Assembly (NCBI RefSeq): GCF_041912895.1
Contig: NZ_JAYSGI010000002.1
Coordinates: 310,001-374,000 of the forward strand
Reading direction: 5' to 3'
Source of the DNA: Pelagerythrobacter sp041912895
GTDB lineage: Bacteria > Pseudomonadota > Alphaproteobacteria > Sphingomonadales > Sphingomonadaceae
DNA length: 64,000 nt
The notes beneath the pieces are model-generated. The model was not told the origin of the DNA. It did not search any database and was given only the letters and a program-made list of their open reading frames with translations. The stretch's first letter is position 1, and every line of letters starts with the position of its first letter. Positions 25,830 to 33,847 of the stretch are shown piece after piece. Made by a program: the position numbers and the translations under genes.

Positions 25830-26447
25830 TCAGAAACTCCACCGCTTGGGTGCATCGAACCCCGGCAGACGCGGAATGCCCATTTCGGCGAGACGCCACC
25901 AGCCGATCCCGTCGCCGGCCGGCCGGCCGATCGCGAGCCGGGTGACGCCGTTCTCGATCAGCCCGGTCACTACCCGCGCGTTATCGGCGAGGCGCTTCGC
26001 CAGCGTGTCGGGAAACACCTCGACCGCGCCATCGACCAGGATCAGCGAGAACTTGCCGCGCAGCGAGCCGGTCGCCTCCTCGGGCGTGACGACCTTGACC
26101 GATCCGGCGAGCGGGGCGAGCAGTGCGGGCAGATACCCGCTGCCCCCGTCCACCATCAGCACGCTGTCGTCCGGGCCCGGACGCGCCTCGCGCAGCAGCG
26201 CGCCGTAGAATACCGGCGCTGCGATATAGCCGCCACCGTCGAGCGCGATCGCACGGTCCATGTAGGCGACGCCGCGCGCGGAGGGCGGCACGTGATCCTC
26301 GCGCGGAACGGTGCGCATCCGCTCGAGCACGAAGGTATCGCTGACACCGCTGGTGCGCAGCTGGCTGTCGATCATCGCGCGCCGGGCGGCGGCATGTTCG
26401 ATCGCAGGCGTGCCGTCTGGGGCGGTGGGGGTTTCGGCAAGAGTCAT
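25830..26447 (-). CDS. Protein-L-isoaspartate O-methyltransferase-like protein
   Basis: 205 aa from the ATG at 26447 (an in-frame ATG at 26492 would lie over the promoter). The order of motifs follows PCMT: IDSQLRTSGVSD, TVPREDHVPPSA, AYMDRAIALDGGGYI and a SAM-type loop VLMVDGGSGYLPALLAPL. The usual active-site TISQP is replaced by YIAAP, and the loop is less canonical than the family's GTGSGYQ. Activity is therefore uncertain; it may be a divergent methyltransferase. It is the first gene of the tolC-popZ-S9-ferredoxin run. Confidence 0.82.
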   Translation of the reverse strand: MTLAETPTAPDGTPAIEHAAARRAMIDSQLRTSGVSDTFVLERMRTVPREDHVPPSARGVAYMDRAIALDGGGYIAAPVFYGALLREARPGPDDSVLMVDGGSGYLPALLAPLAGSVKVVTPEEATGSLRGKFSLILVDGAVEVFPDTLAKRLADNARVVTGLIENGVTRLAIGRPAGDGIGWWRLAEMGIPRLPGFDAPKRWSF

Positions 26448-26464
26448 GAGGGCCTCGGCGCGCT

Positions 26465-26492
26465 GTATTACACGCTTAACACAGTTGGTCAA
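26465..26492 (-). promoter_or_regulatory. Possible promoter of the methyltransferase-tolC operon
   Basis: On the minus strand TTGACC (complement of 26487-26492) and TAATAC (complement of 26465-26470) are spaced by 16 bp, just upstream of the start at 26447. The gap of about 150 bp also has to hold the divergent fumarase promoter. Confidence 0.4.
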
Positions 26493-26598
26493 TCCTGCCT
26501 GGCTTTAGGCGTATCGACCGGTCGGGCCAAGCGCTTTGACGCTAGGCACCCCGCGCGCCTATGGGATGCGCCGTTCGATGGGAAGGAACCTGGCTTCG

Positions 26599-28134
26599 AT
26601 GAGCGACTTCGACAACCGGCCACTGGTGGCGATCCGCGAGGCGGACCTGATCGACAGCGTGGCCGACGCGCTGCAATACATCTCGTATTATCACCCGATG
26701 GACTACATCCGCGCGCTGGGCGCCGCCTACGAGGCGGAGCAGGGCCCGGCCGCGAAGGACGCGATCGCCCAGATCCTGACCAACAGCCGCATGTGCGCCG
26801 AAGGCCACCGGCCGATCTGCCAGGACACCGGTATCGTCAACGTGTTCGTCAAATGGGGGCAGGATTGCCGCCTCGATTCGGCGCGCAGCCTGCAGGACGT
26901 GGTCGATGACGGCGTGCGCCGTGCCTACAACGATCCCGACAACACGCTGCGCGCCTCGATCCTCGCCGACCCCGCCTTCACCCGCCGCAACACGCGCGAC
27001 AACACCCCGTGCGTGCTCTCGGTCGAGATGGTGCCAGGCGATACCGTCAGCATCGATGTCGCGGCCAAGGGCGGCGGCAGCGAGAACAAGTCGAAGTTCA
27101 AGATGATGAACCCGAGCGACGACATCGTCTCGTGGGTGATCGAACAGATACCGTCGATGGGCGCGGGTTGGTGCCCGCCGGGCATGCTGGGCATTGGCAT
27201 CGGTGGCACCGCGGAACACTGCGTGAAGCTCGCCAAGCAGTCGCTGATGGAACCGATCGACATGGCCCAGCTCAAGCTGCGCGGGCCGCAAAGCGATATC
27301 GAGAGGCTGCGGATCGACATCTTCGACGCGGTCAACGCGCAGGGCGTCGGCGCGCAGGGGCTGGGCGGGCTTGCCACCGTGCTCGACGTCAAGATCCTCG
27401 ACGCGCCGTGCCACGCGGCGGGCAAGCCGGTGGCCATGATTCCCAACTGCGCGGCCACGCGCCACGCGCACTTCACGCTCGACGGCTCGGGCCCCGCCTA
27501 CCTCGAGCCGCCCAAGCTCGACGAATGGCCCGACGTGCACTGGCAGCCCGATTCCGCGGCGAAGCGGGTGAACCTCGATACGCTGACGAAGGAGGAGGTC
27601 GAAGGCTGGCAGCACGGCGACCGTCTGCTGCTGTCGGGGAAGATGCTCACCGGGCGCGATGCGGCGCACAAGCGGATCAAGGACATGCTCGAACGGGGCG
27701 AGGAGCTGCCGGTCGATTTCCGGGGCCGCGCGATCTACTACGTCGGCCCGGTCGATCCGGTGATGGGCGAGGTCGTCGGCCCGGCGGGCCCGACCACGGC
27801 CACGCGGATGGACAAGTTCACCGAGACGATGCTCGACCTCGGCCTGCTGGCGATGATCGGCAAGGCGGAGCGCGGGGCCGACGCAGTCGAGGTCATCAGC
27901 CGGTTCAAGGTCGCCTACCTGATGGCCACCGGCGGCGCCGCCTATCTGGTGGCGCGCGCGATCAAGGCGGCCAAAGTGGTCGGGTTCGAGGATCTGGGCA
28001 TGGAGGCGATCTACGAATTCACCGTGGAGGACATGCCGGTGACCGTCGCCGTCGATGCGGCGGGCAACAACGTGCACACGCTCGCGCCTGCACAGTGGAA
28101 GGAGCGCATCACGCGCGAGAAGCTGCTCGCCTGA
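26599..28134 (+). CDS. fumA: Class I fumarate hydratase (iron-sulfur)
   Basis: 511 aa from the ATG at 26599, preceded by an AAGGAA ribosome-binding site. It interconverts fumarate and malate in the TCA cycle using an oxygen-sensitive 4Fe-4S cluster. N-terminal alpha-domain motifs include the cysteine in RPICQDTGIVNVFVKWG, and AAKGGGSENKSK follows. The central GAGWCPPGMLGIGIGGTAE has a cluster cysteine. The beta-domain shows GRAIYYVGPVDPVMGEVVGPAGPTT. The length matches two-domain class I enzymes. It is probably monocistronic. Confidence 0.95.
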   Translation: MSDFDNRPLVAIREADLIDSVADALQYISYYHPMDYIRALGAAYEAEQGPAAKDAIAQILTNSRMCAEGHRPICQDTGIVNVFVKWGQDCRLDSARSLQDVVDDGVRRAYNDPDNTLRASILADPAFTRRNTRDNTPCVLSVEMVPGDTVSIDVAAKGGGSENKSKFKMMNPSDDIVSWVIEQIPSMGAGWCPPGMLGIGIGGTAEHCVKLAKQSLMEPIDMAQLKLRGPQSDIERLRIDIFDAVNAQGVGAQGLGGLATVLDVKILDAPCHAAGKPVAMIPNCAATRHAHFTLDGSGPAYLEPPKLDEWPDVHWQPDSAAKRVNLDTLTKEEVEGWQHGDRLLLSGKMLTGRDAAHKRIKDMLERGEELPVDFRGRAIYYVGPVDPVMGEVVGPAGPTTATRMDKFTETMLDLGLLAMIGKAERGADAVEVISRFKVAYLMATGGAAYLVARAIKAAKVVGFEDLGMEAIYEFTVEDMPVTVAVDAAGNNVHTLAPAQWKERITREKLLA

Positions 28135-28234
28135 ACCGCCCGAAACACGCTGCGCGCTTCGACGAAGCGCCGAGCGCTTCCGACGACCGCGATGGTCAGA
28201 CGGGCGGGTTCGCGGCTAGAGCAGCAGGCTGAAC

Positions 28235-29479
28235 ATGGTAGAACCCGTCCCCCCGGAAGAGCGCGCACGCGTCCCGGCCGCCACTGTGCTGGCGTCGATG
28301 GTCGCGTTGTGGCTGTGCTATTTCCTGCTCACCACCGCGCGATCGTACATCGCCGGGTTCGACACGCAGATCGAGATGCTGTGGCGCCGCGGGCTGGTGA
28401 CGGTGGTCGGGGTCGGGCTGACCGTGGCGCTGTGGGCCGTGCTCCGCCTGTTCGACAACCGCGCGCTGTGGGCCAAGATCCTCGCAGCGCTGCTGATCGC
28501 GCTGCCGCTCTCGATCCCGATCGCGCAGTTCAACCAGTGGATCTTCGCCGACCTGCAGCGAAAGGTCGATGAAAACTACGGCAAGGAATGGGGCATCAAC
28601 GTGCGCCGCGACGAGGCGGGCAACCTGCTGATCGACATTCCGCCCGAACGGTTCCGCGATCTCACTGGTCTCGATGTCAGCCGCGGCACCGCGACGCACG
28701 ACGTTCCGGGTTCGAGCGTGATGATCGCCCCTGCGCCGACCCCGCTCGACCAGTGGCGGCAGATCGTCGATATCGCGCTCGGCCGCTACTTCCTCCTGCT
28801 CGCTTGGGCTTCGCTCTATTTCGCGATGCTCGCGGGCGCGCAGGCGCGCGCGGCGGAGCGGCGCGAGGAGCGCTTCCGCAGCGCGGCCAAGGCGGCGGAG
28901 CTGCGCAGCTTGCGCTATCAGGTCAATCCGCACTTCCTGTTCAACACGCTCAACTCGCTGTCCTCGCTGGTGATGACGGGCAAGGCTGACCGGGCGGAAA
29001 CGATGATCCAGTCGATCGCCGGGTTCTATCGCCACAGCCTGGCCGACGATCCCACCGGCGACATGCCGCTGGCCGACGAGTTCGAGCTCCAGCGTCAGTA
29101 TCTCGCGATCGAGGCGGTGCGTTTTCCGCAGCGGCTGACGGCAGTGTTCGACCTGCCCGAAGCGCTCGCCGGGGCGCAGGTTCCGGGCATGATCCTCCAG
29201 CCGCTGGTGGAAAATTCGGTGCGCTACGCTGTCGCCCCGCACAAGCAGCCGGTGACCATCCGTGTCGCCGCGCGCGAGGACTACGGGCGGCTGGCGATCA
29301 CCGTGGAAGACGACGGGCCGGGTACCTGCAAGCCGGGCGGTGCGGGTTTCGGCATCGGGCTCGCCAACGTCCGCGACCGGCTCCAGGCGCGCTTCGGCAA
29401 GGACGCGGTCATAACGTCCGGCCCGGTCGACGGCGGCTATCTGACGGAAATCCGCATCCCGCTGGTGACCCATGACTGA
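28235..29479 (+). CDS. LytS-type sensor histidine kinase
   Basis: 414 aa. Four membrane helices (about 13-33, 55-72, 80-100 and 186-205) bracket a ~80-residue loop that may be the sensing part. The His_kinase domain has the phospho-acceptor His233 in YQVNPHFLFNTLNSL, and the ATPase domain has LQPLVENSVRYAV and DDGPG...GIGLANVRDRL. This is the HPK8 (LytS/YehU) class, which pairs with LytTR regulators. The signal is unknown. Its 3' end overlaps the regulator gene by 8 bp. Confidence 0.94.
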   Translation: MVEPVPPEERARVPAATVLASMVALWLCYFLLTTARSYIAGFDTQIEMLWRRGLVTVVGVGLTVALWAVLRLFDNRALWAKILAALLIALPLSIPIAQFNQWIFADLQRKVDENYGKEWGINVRRDEAGNLLIDIPPERFRDLTGLDVSRGTATHDVPGSSVMIAPAPTPLDQWRQIVDIALGRYFLLLAWASLYFAMLAGAQARAAERREERFRSAAKAAELRSLRYQVNPHFLFNTLNSLSSLVMTGKADRAETMIQSIAGFYRHSLADDPTGDMPLADEFELQRQYLAIEAVRFPQRLTAVFDLPEALAGAQVPGMILQPLVENSVRYAVAPHKQPVTIRVAAREDYGRLAITVEDDGPGTCKPGGAGFGIGLANVRDRLQARFGKDAVITSGPVDGGYLTEIRIPLVTHD

Positions 29480-30212
29480 ACAGACCGACAGCAAGCCGAT
29501 GCGCACCCTGATCGTCGACGACGAACCGCTCGCGGTCGAACGCATGCAGGTGATTTGCGCGAAATTGCCCGAACTCGCCGTGGTCGGCACCGCGAGCGAC
29601 GGTGCGGCCGCGTTGCGGCTGGTCGAGGCGCTGGAGCCAGACCTGATCCTGCTCGACATGACGATGCCAGAGGCGGACGGCCTGGCGGTGGCGCGCAAGC
29701 TGGCCGGACGCGAGCGCCGCCCGGCGGTGATCTTCGTCACCGCGCACGATCATTTCGCGGTCGAGGCGTTCGATCTCGATGCGGTGGACTACGTGCTCAA
29801 GCCCGTGGCGCACGATCGGCTGGCGCGCGCGATCGAGCGCGCGCTCTCGCGCCGCACGCGGCCGGCGCGCAGCGACAGTCGGTGGCTGGAGGAACTGTGG
29901 GTGCCGCACCGCTCCGAACTGCTGCGGGTCGAGGTCGCCCGGATCGACCGGATCGATGCCGAGCGCGACTACGTGCGGCTGCACCTGGGCGATCGGAGCT
30001 ATCTGCTGCTGCAGACGATCGCGGGGCTGGAGGAGCGGCTCGATCCGGCCGAATTCATCCGCATCCACCGCTCGACGATCCTCAGGAAGGATCGCATTCG
30101 CGGGCTGCGCCACGATGGGCTGGGCGTGTGGTCGGCGGAACTCGAGGACGGCGAGGCGCTGCGCATCGGCCGCACCTATCTGCCCAAGGTCAAGGCGATG
30201 GCTGGGCGTTGA
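29472..30212 (+). CDS. LytTR-family response regulator
   Basis: 246 aa. The receiver domain (about 10-125) has the acidic pair in IVDDEPLA, phospho-acceptor Asp62 in LILLDMTMP, and the switch residues in FVTAHDHF and VDYVLKPV. The LytTR DNA-binding domain (about 140-246) shows RIDAERDYVRLHLGDRSYLL and FIRIHRSTILRKDRI. It is coupled to the LytS-type kinase and presumably regulates nearby or envelope genes. No direct-repeat LytTR binding sites were recognised. Confidence 0.94.
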   Translation: MTEQTDSKPMRTLIVDDEPLAVERMQVICAKLPELAVVGTASDGAAALRLVEALEPDLILLDMTMPEADGLAVARKLAGRERRPAVIFVTAHDHFAVEAFDLDAVDYVLKPVAHDRLARAIERALSRRTRPARSDSRWLEELWVPHRSELLRVEVARIDRIDAERDYVRLHLGDRSYLLLQTIAGLEERLDPAEFIRIHRSTILRKDRIRGLRHDGLGVWSAELEDGEALRIGRTYLPKVKAMAGR

Positions 30213-30238
30213 AGCCGGAGCCGACCGGACAAAGAAGT

Positions 30239-30273
30239 CGGCCCGGACCGGGGGACTGATCCGGTCCGAGCCG
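30239..30273. terminator. Strong hairpin between convergent regulator and urcA genes
   Basis: Arms at 30239-30251 and 30261-30273 pair at 12 of 13 positions around a 9-base loop. There is no T tract on either side, so termination would need Rho or the hairpin alone. Confidence 0.5.
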
Positions 30274-30294
30274 AGGCGGCAGCCGAGGTATGAT

Positions 30295-30588
30295 TCAGCC
30301 GCCGACCCGCTGCTCGTCGACGACGGCAGCGAACTGGGCTTTCGCCTGTTTCATGGTTTCCGCGTAGCAGCGGCGCGAGTCTTCGGACGCCATCCGCGTG
30401 CCGGTGGTCCGTTTGTTCATTCCGCAGTACTTGCGCACCGCGCCGTCGATCCGCTGGTCGAGCGTTTTCTGGCCCTGCTCGGTCGAGAGGTCGAGATCGC
30501 GGTAGGTGATCGCGAGCGATTCGGCATGGGCCGGCACGGTCGTGCCGAGAGCGACCGCAGCCGCGAGGACGATAAGGGGGCGTTGCAT
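30295..30588 (-). CDS. UrcA-family secreted protein
   Basis: 97 aa from the ATG at 30588, with a GGAGG ribosome-binding site. An N-terminal signal peptide ends AHAES. The body, SLAITYRDLDLSTEQGQKTLDQRIDGAVRKYCG, matches UrcA family proteins common in sphingomonads and caulobacters. Two cysteines (in KYCG and RRCY) probably form a disulfide. The function is unknown. It stands alone, convergent with the LytTR regulator. Confidence 0.87.
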   Translation of the reverse strand: MQRPLIVLAAAVALGTTVPAHAESLAITYRDLDLSTEQGQKTLDQRIDGAVRKYCGMNKRTTGTRMASEDSRRCYAETMKQAKAQFAAVVDEQRVGG

Positions 30589-30799
30589 CGTCAATTCCTC
30601 CATTTGCGGGCGCCTCTCGAGGGGGTTGGGGCGGAAGCAGCCCGCGAAGCAGGAAATAGCAGGGGCCGCAGCGGCGTTCATTCGCGCGTCGACCATGGCT
30701 CGCCAACCGTCGACAAACGTAATCGGAGGCGGACGGATGCATCGAACCGGCCGACGAACCGCATTTGGCAAACGACCGGCGCGAGTGCATGATGCGCCG

Positions 30800-31066
30800 A
30801 TGGCGGTGATCCTCATCTTCCTCCTCGGGATCGGGAACTTCGCGCTGCACAAGGCGGTGCTCGAAAGCGGGCACCCGCTGCTCGGGCGCATGCCGTGGTT
30901 CGTCCATATGCTCGGCGGGCGCGTTACGCTGGTGACCGAGTTTCTCGTTTTGCTGGCCGCGATGTTGCTGGTCGCCAACGGCTGGCCGGCGGTTGCCTGG
31001 GCTTACCTGCTCTATACGGGGCTCAACCTCGCTTCGGCCTGGCTGATTCTCACCGGCCGGGTCTGA
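30800..31066 (+). CDS. Small membrane protein, function unknown
   Basis: 88 aa from the ATG at 30800. Three hydrophobic segments are visible: ILIFLLGIGNFA, LVTEFLVLLAAMLLVA and VAWAYLLYTGLNLASAWLIL. I do not recognise a named family. It precedes the lipid-kinase-like gene by 38 bp. The ~210-bp region upstream contains the divergent urcA promoter and no other gene. Confidence 0.72.
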   Translation: MAVILIFLLGIGNFALHKAVLESGHPLLGRMPWFVHMLGGRVTLVTEFLVLLAAMLLVANGWPAVAWAYLLYTGLNLASAWLILTGRV

Positions 31067-31104
31067 CGCGGGAACGCTTGCGGCGCGCCGGGCTTTCGAT
31101 TTCC

Positions 31105-31959
31105 ATGACCGACAAGCGCGCCCTGTGGCTGGTGGCCAACCCGGCGAGCGGCAGCAACACGCCCGCCGCGATCGAAGCGCTCGAGAGCTGCTGCGGCGAT
31201 CACGGCTTCGCGCTCGAACGCCGCGTGGCCTTTCCCGACGAGCCGCTGCCCGATGCCGGCGCGCTCGAGGCGGCGGGTGTCGAAACGCTCGCGGTCTACG
31301 CCGGCGACGGTACGATCAACGCCACGGTGACCGGGCTCTACGGCTGGGGCGGCGCGATCATGGTGCTGCCGGGCGGTACGATGAACCTGCTCGCCAAACG
31401 GCTGCACGGCGATGCGCCGACCGACGAGATCGTGGAGCGGGTCGGCGCGGGCGCGGCGCGCAAGGTGCGGCCGCAGGTTGCGCGCACGGCCTACGGCGAC
31501 GCGCTCGCCGGGCTGCTCGCCGGGCCGGGCACGAGTTGGTACGCGGTGCGCGAGGCGATGCGCGATGCCGACATCGCGGCGATGGCCGACAGCGCGGGAG
31601 AAGCGTTCGCCGAAACCACCGGCGGATCGATGCTGTGCTGCGCCGATCCGCGGGTCGGGCGCGACGAGGGCTATCCGCTGCTCGAGATCACGCCGGGTGC
31701 CTGGGGCATGCAGCTCGACGCCTACTATGCCGAGAACGCGGGCGAATTCCTGCAGCAGGGCTGGGCGCTGCTGCGCCGCCAGTTCCGCGACGGCCCGCAC
31801 GATCGGCTGGGGCTGCTCGACCGGATCGAAGTCGCCGACCGCGATGGCCAGCCGGTCGGCCTGTTGATCGACGGCGAACCGGCCCAGGGCGGCGCGCGCG
31901 AGGAATTCACCGTGGCCGCGTGCGAGGTCGATCTGCTAGCGACGCAGAATGGCTGCTGA
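31105..31959 (+). CDS. Diacylglycerol kinase-like (DAGK catalytic domain) protein
   Basis: 284 aa. The DAGK/sphingosine-kinase catalytic fold begins LWLVANPASGS, and the nucleotide-binding motif AGDGTINA replaces the usual GGDGT. LPGGTMNLLAKRL also matches. Relatives phosphorylate diacylglycerol, sphingoid bases or other lipids; the substrate is unknown here and may be a sphingolipid, since sphingomonads make them. The C-terminal half is weakly conserved. The 3' end overlaps the metallophosphoesterase by 11 bp, suggesting linked roles. Confidence 0.85.
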   Translation: MTDKRALWLVANPASGSNTPAAIEALESCCGDHGFALERRVAFPDEPLPDAGALEAAGVETLAVYAGDGTINATVTGLYGWGGAIMVLPGGTMNLLAKRLHGDAPTDEIVERVGAGAARKVRPQVARTAYGDALAGLLAGPGTSWYAVREAMRDADIAAMADSAGEAFAETTGGSMLCCADPRVGRDEGYPLLEITPGAWGMQLDAYYAENAGEFLQQGWALLRRQFRDGPHDRLGLLDRIEVADRDGQPVGLLIDGEPAQGGAREEFTVAACEVDLLATQNGC

Positions 31960-32809
31960 TCCCACGCTTCTCTTCCACCTCAGCGATATCCACTTCGGGC
32001 TCGAGGACAACGCCGCGCTCGACTGGGTGAAGCAGGAGATCGCCGAGCAGCGCCCGGCGGCGGTGGCGATCACCGGCGACCTGACGATGCGCGCCCGCAC
32101 GCGCGAATTCGACGCGGCATGCCATTGGATCCAGTCGCTCGACGTGCCCGTCACGGTCGAGGTCGGCAATCACGACCTGCCCTATTTCAACCTCGCCGAG
32201 CGATTCCTGCATCCCTACCGCCGCATTCGCGGTATCGCGGACAAGGTGGAGCGCGAGATCGACCTGCCCGGCATCGCCATCGTCCCGCTGAAGACGGCGG
32301 TGCGGATGCAGCCGCGCTTCAACTGGTCGAAAGGCTGGGTCAGCCCGCGCGCGCTGCGCAAATGCCTCGCCGCGATCGACGCGCTGCCCGAAGGCACGCA
32401 GGCGCTGGTCACCTGTCACCACCCGCTGCGCGAGGTCGGCACCGCGGGCACCGCGCTGACGCGCCACGGGAGCAAGGCGCTGGCCGAACTGGCGAAGCGG
32501 CCGGTGCTGGCGGTGCTCTCCGGCCACGTCCACGACGCGTTCGATATCGTCGAAGATACGAAGAACGGCCCGGTGCGGATGATCGGCGCGGGCACTCTGT
32601 CGAAGCGCACCCGATCGACGCCGCCGAGCTTCAACGAACTGACGTGGGACGGCGCGACCCTGAAGGTGCGGGTGCGCAACCTCGAACAGGTGCGCACGCG
32701 CGACATGCAGATCGACGACGTCCCCGAGGATGCGATGCCCCCGCGCCAGCCCGGCGAGCCGGTCGCGCCGGTGGGCCAGATCCCGCGCACCGACCCGCCC
32801 GTGCACTGA
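31949..32809 (+). CDS. Calcineurin-like metallophosphoesterase
   Basis: 286 aa, no signal peptide. Metal-binding motifs appear in order: LSDIHFG, AITGDLT, GNHD, CHHPL and LSGHVHDAF. This is the standard five-motif set of class III cyclic-phosphodiesterase-like enzymes. It could act on a cyclic nucleotide or a lipid phosphate; the overlap with the lipid-kinase-like gene makes the latter worth considering. The C-terminus is Pro-rich. It converges on the phytase gene 7 bp away. Confidence 0.92.
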   Translation: MAADPTLLFHLSDIHFGLEDNAALDWVKQEIAEQRPAAVAITGDLTMRARTREFDAACHWIQSLDVPVTVEVGNHDLPYFNLAERFLHPYRRIRGIADKVEREIDLPGIAIVPLKTAVRMQPRFNWSKGWVSPRALRKCLAAIDALPEGTQALVTCHHPLREVGTAGTALTRHGSKALAELAKRPVLAVLSGHVHDAFDIVEDTKNGPVRMIGAGTLSKRTRSTPPSFNELTWDGATLKVRVRNLEQVRTRDMQIDDVPEDAMPPRQPGEPVAPVGQIPRTDPPVH

Positions 32810-32815
32810 CCGGGC

Positions 32816-33847
32816 TTAACGCTCGCTCAGCGCTTCCAGCACCGCGTCCCACCGCACCAGCTTGAAGTTCTGCGCTGCCGGCTCGTTCATCCCGTCCTGC
32901 GCGATGAACAGGCCCGCCGGATAGTCCGGCCCGAAATCGCCGAGCTTCAGTTCTATCCCGTCGGTTTCCTCGGCGCTGCCGACCGTGCCCGCAGCGATGC
33001 GGAAGCGGCCGACCGGTTCCATGCCCGGCAGGCGGAACACGGCATAGGCGTTGTCGCCTTGGCTGGAGACGACGAGCAGCCCGCCGTCCGCCCCTTCGGG
33101 CGCGATGGCGATGCCTTCGACATCGGCGACGAGCATTGCGTTGTCGACGCTCGCCACCAGCTCGGCGGCATCCTGCGCGCCGCGCGCGAAGCGCCACACG
33201 CCGGCCATTTCCTCGCCGACGTAGAGCGTGCCGTCGCGCGGATCGACCACGCAGCCTTCGGGCTGGGTCGCCAGCTTGTGGCGGAACACCGTCTCCGCGC
33301 TCGGCCGGCCACCGTTCCAGCGCAGCGCCTGCCCGTGCAGCGAGCCGTCCTTGACCGGCGAATAGATCATCGCGTCGGCACCATCGCGGCCCGGCCCCAT
33401 GCAGATGCCGTAGCCCTCGCCCGGCCCGACATCGAGCGTGCCGACACGGGTGAGCGCGCCGCGCGCGGTGTCGAGCGTGAACAGCGCGACCTTGGCGTTC
33501 GCCGGGTCGGTCCGCTCGCTCGCGGCGACCAGCACCGTGCCGTCCGCCAGCGTCATCAGGTCGACGTTGTTGAGCAGCCCGCCTTCGAGGAAGCTCCGGA
33601 TCTCGCCGTCGAGCCCATAGACGTAGAGCCCGGCCTTCTTGTCGGTGGCGACGATCAGGCTGGCGGCGGGATCGGCGGGGTTGCGCCAGATCGCCGGGTC
33701 GTCGGCCGCATCGGCGTTCGCGGTGCCGACCGGCTTCGTCTCGCCCGTCGCGGTTACCTCGACCGCCGGATCGCCCATGATCGGCGTGGTCGCGCAGCCT
33801 GCGGCGAGCAGCGCCGCAAACGGAAGGACTTTCGCAATATATCGCAT
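32816..33847 (-). CDS. Beta-propeller 3-phytase, lipoprotein
   Basis: 343 aa from the ATG at 33847. The N-terminus has a lipobox (LLAAGC, Cys18). The six-blade propeller is marked by ADDPAIWRNPADPAASLIVATDKKAGL, GEGYGICMG, GCVVDPRDGTLYVGEEMAGVWRF and LLVVSSQGDNAYAVF. Beta-propeller phytases use calcium to hydrolyse phytate to lower inositol phosphates. Its start overlaps the stop of the TonB receptor by one base. Phytase plus TonB receptor is a recurring pairing in alphaproteobacteria, giving phosphate from phytate at the cell surface. Confidence 0.92.
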   Translation of the reverse strand: MRYIAKVLPFAALLAAGCATTPIMGDPAVEVTATGETKPVGTANADAADDPAIWRNPADPAASLIVATDKKAGLYVYGLDGEIRSFLEGGLLNNVDLMTLADGTVLVAASERTDPANAKVALFTLDTARGALTRVGTLDVGPGEGYGICMGPGRDGADAMIYSPVKDGSLHGQALRWNGGRPSAETVFRHKLATQPEGCVVDPRDGTLYVGEEMAGVWRFARGAQDAAELVASVDNAMLVADVEGIAIAPEGADGGLLVVSSQGDNAYAVFRLPGMEPVGRFRIAAGTVGSAEETDGIELKLGDFGPDYPAGLFIAQDGMNEPAAQNFKLVRWDAVLEALSER

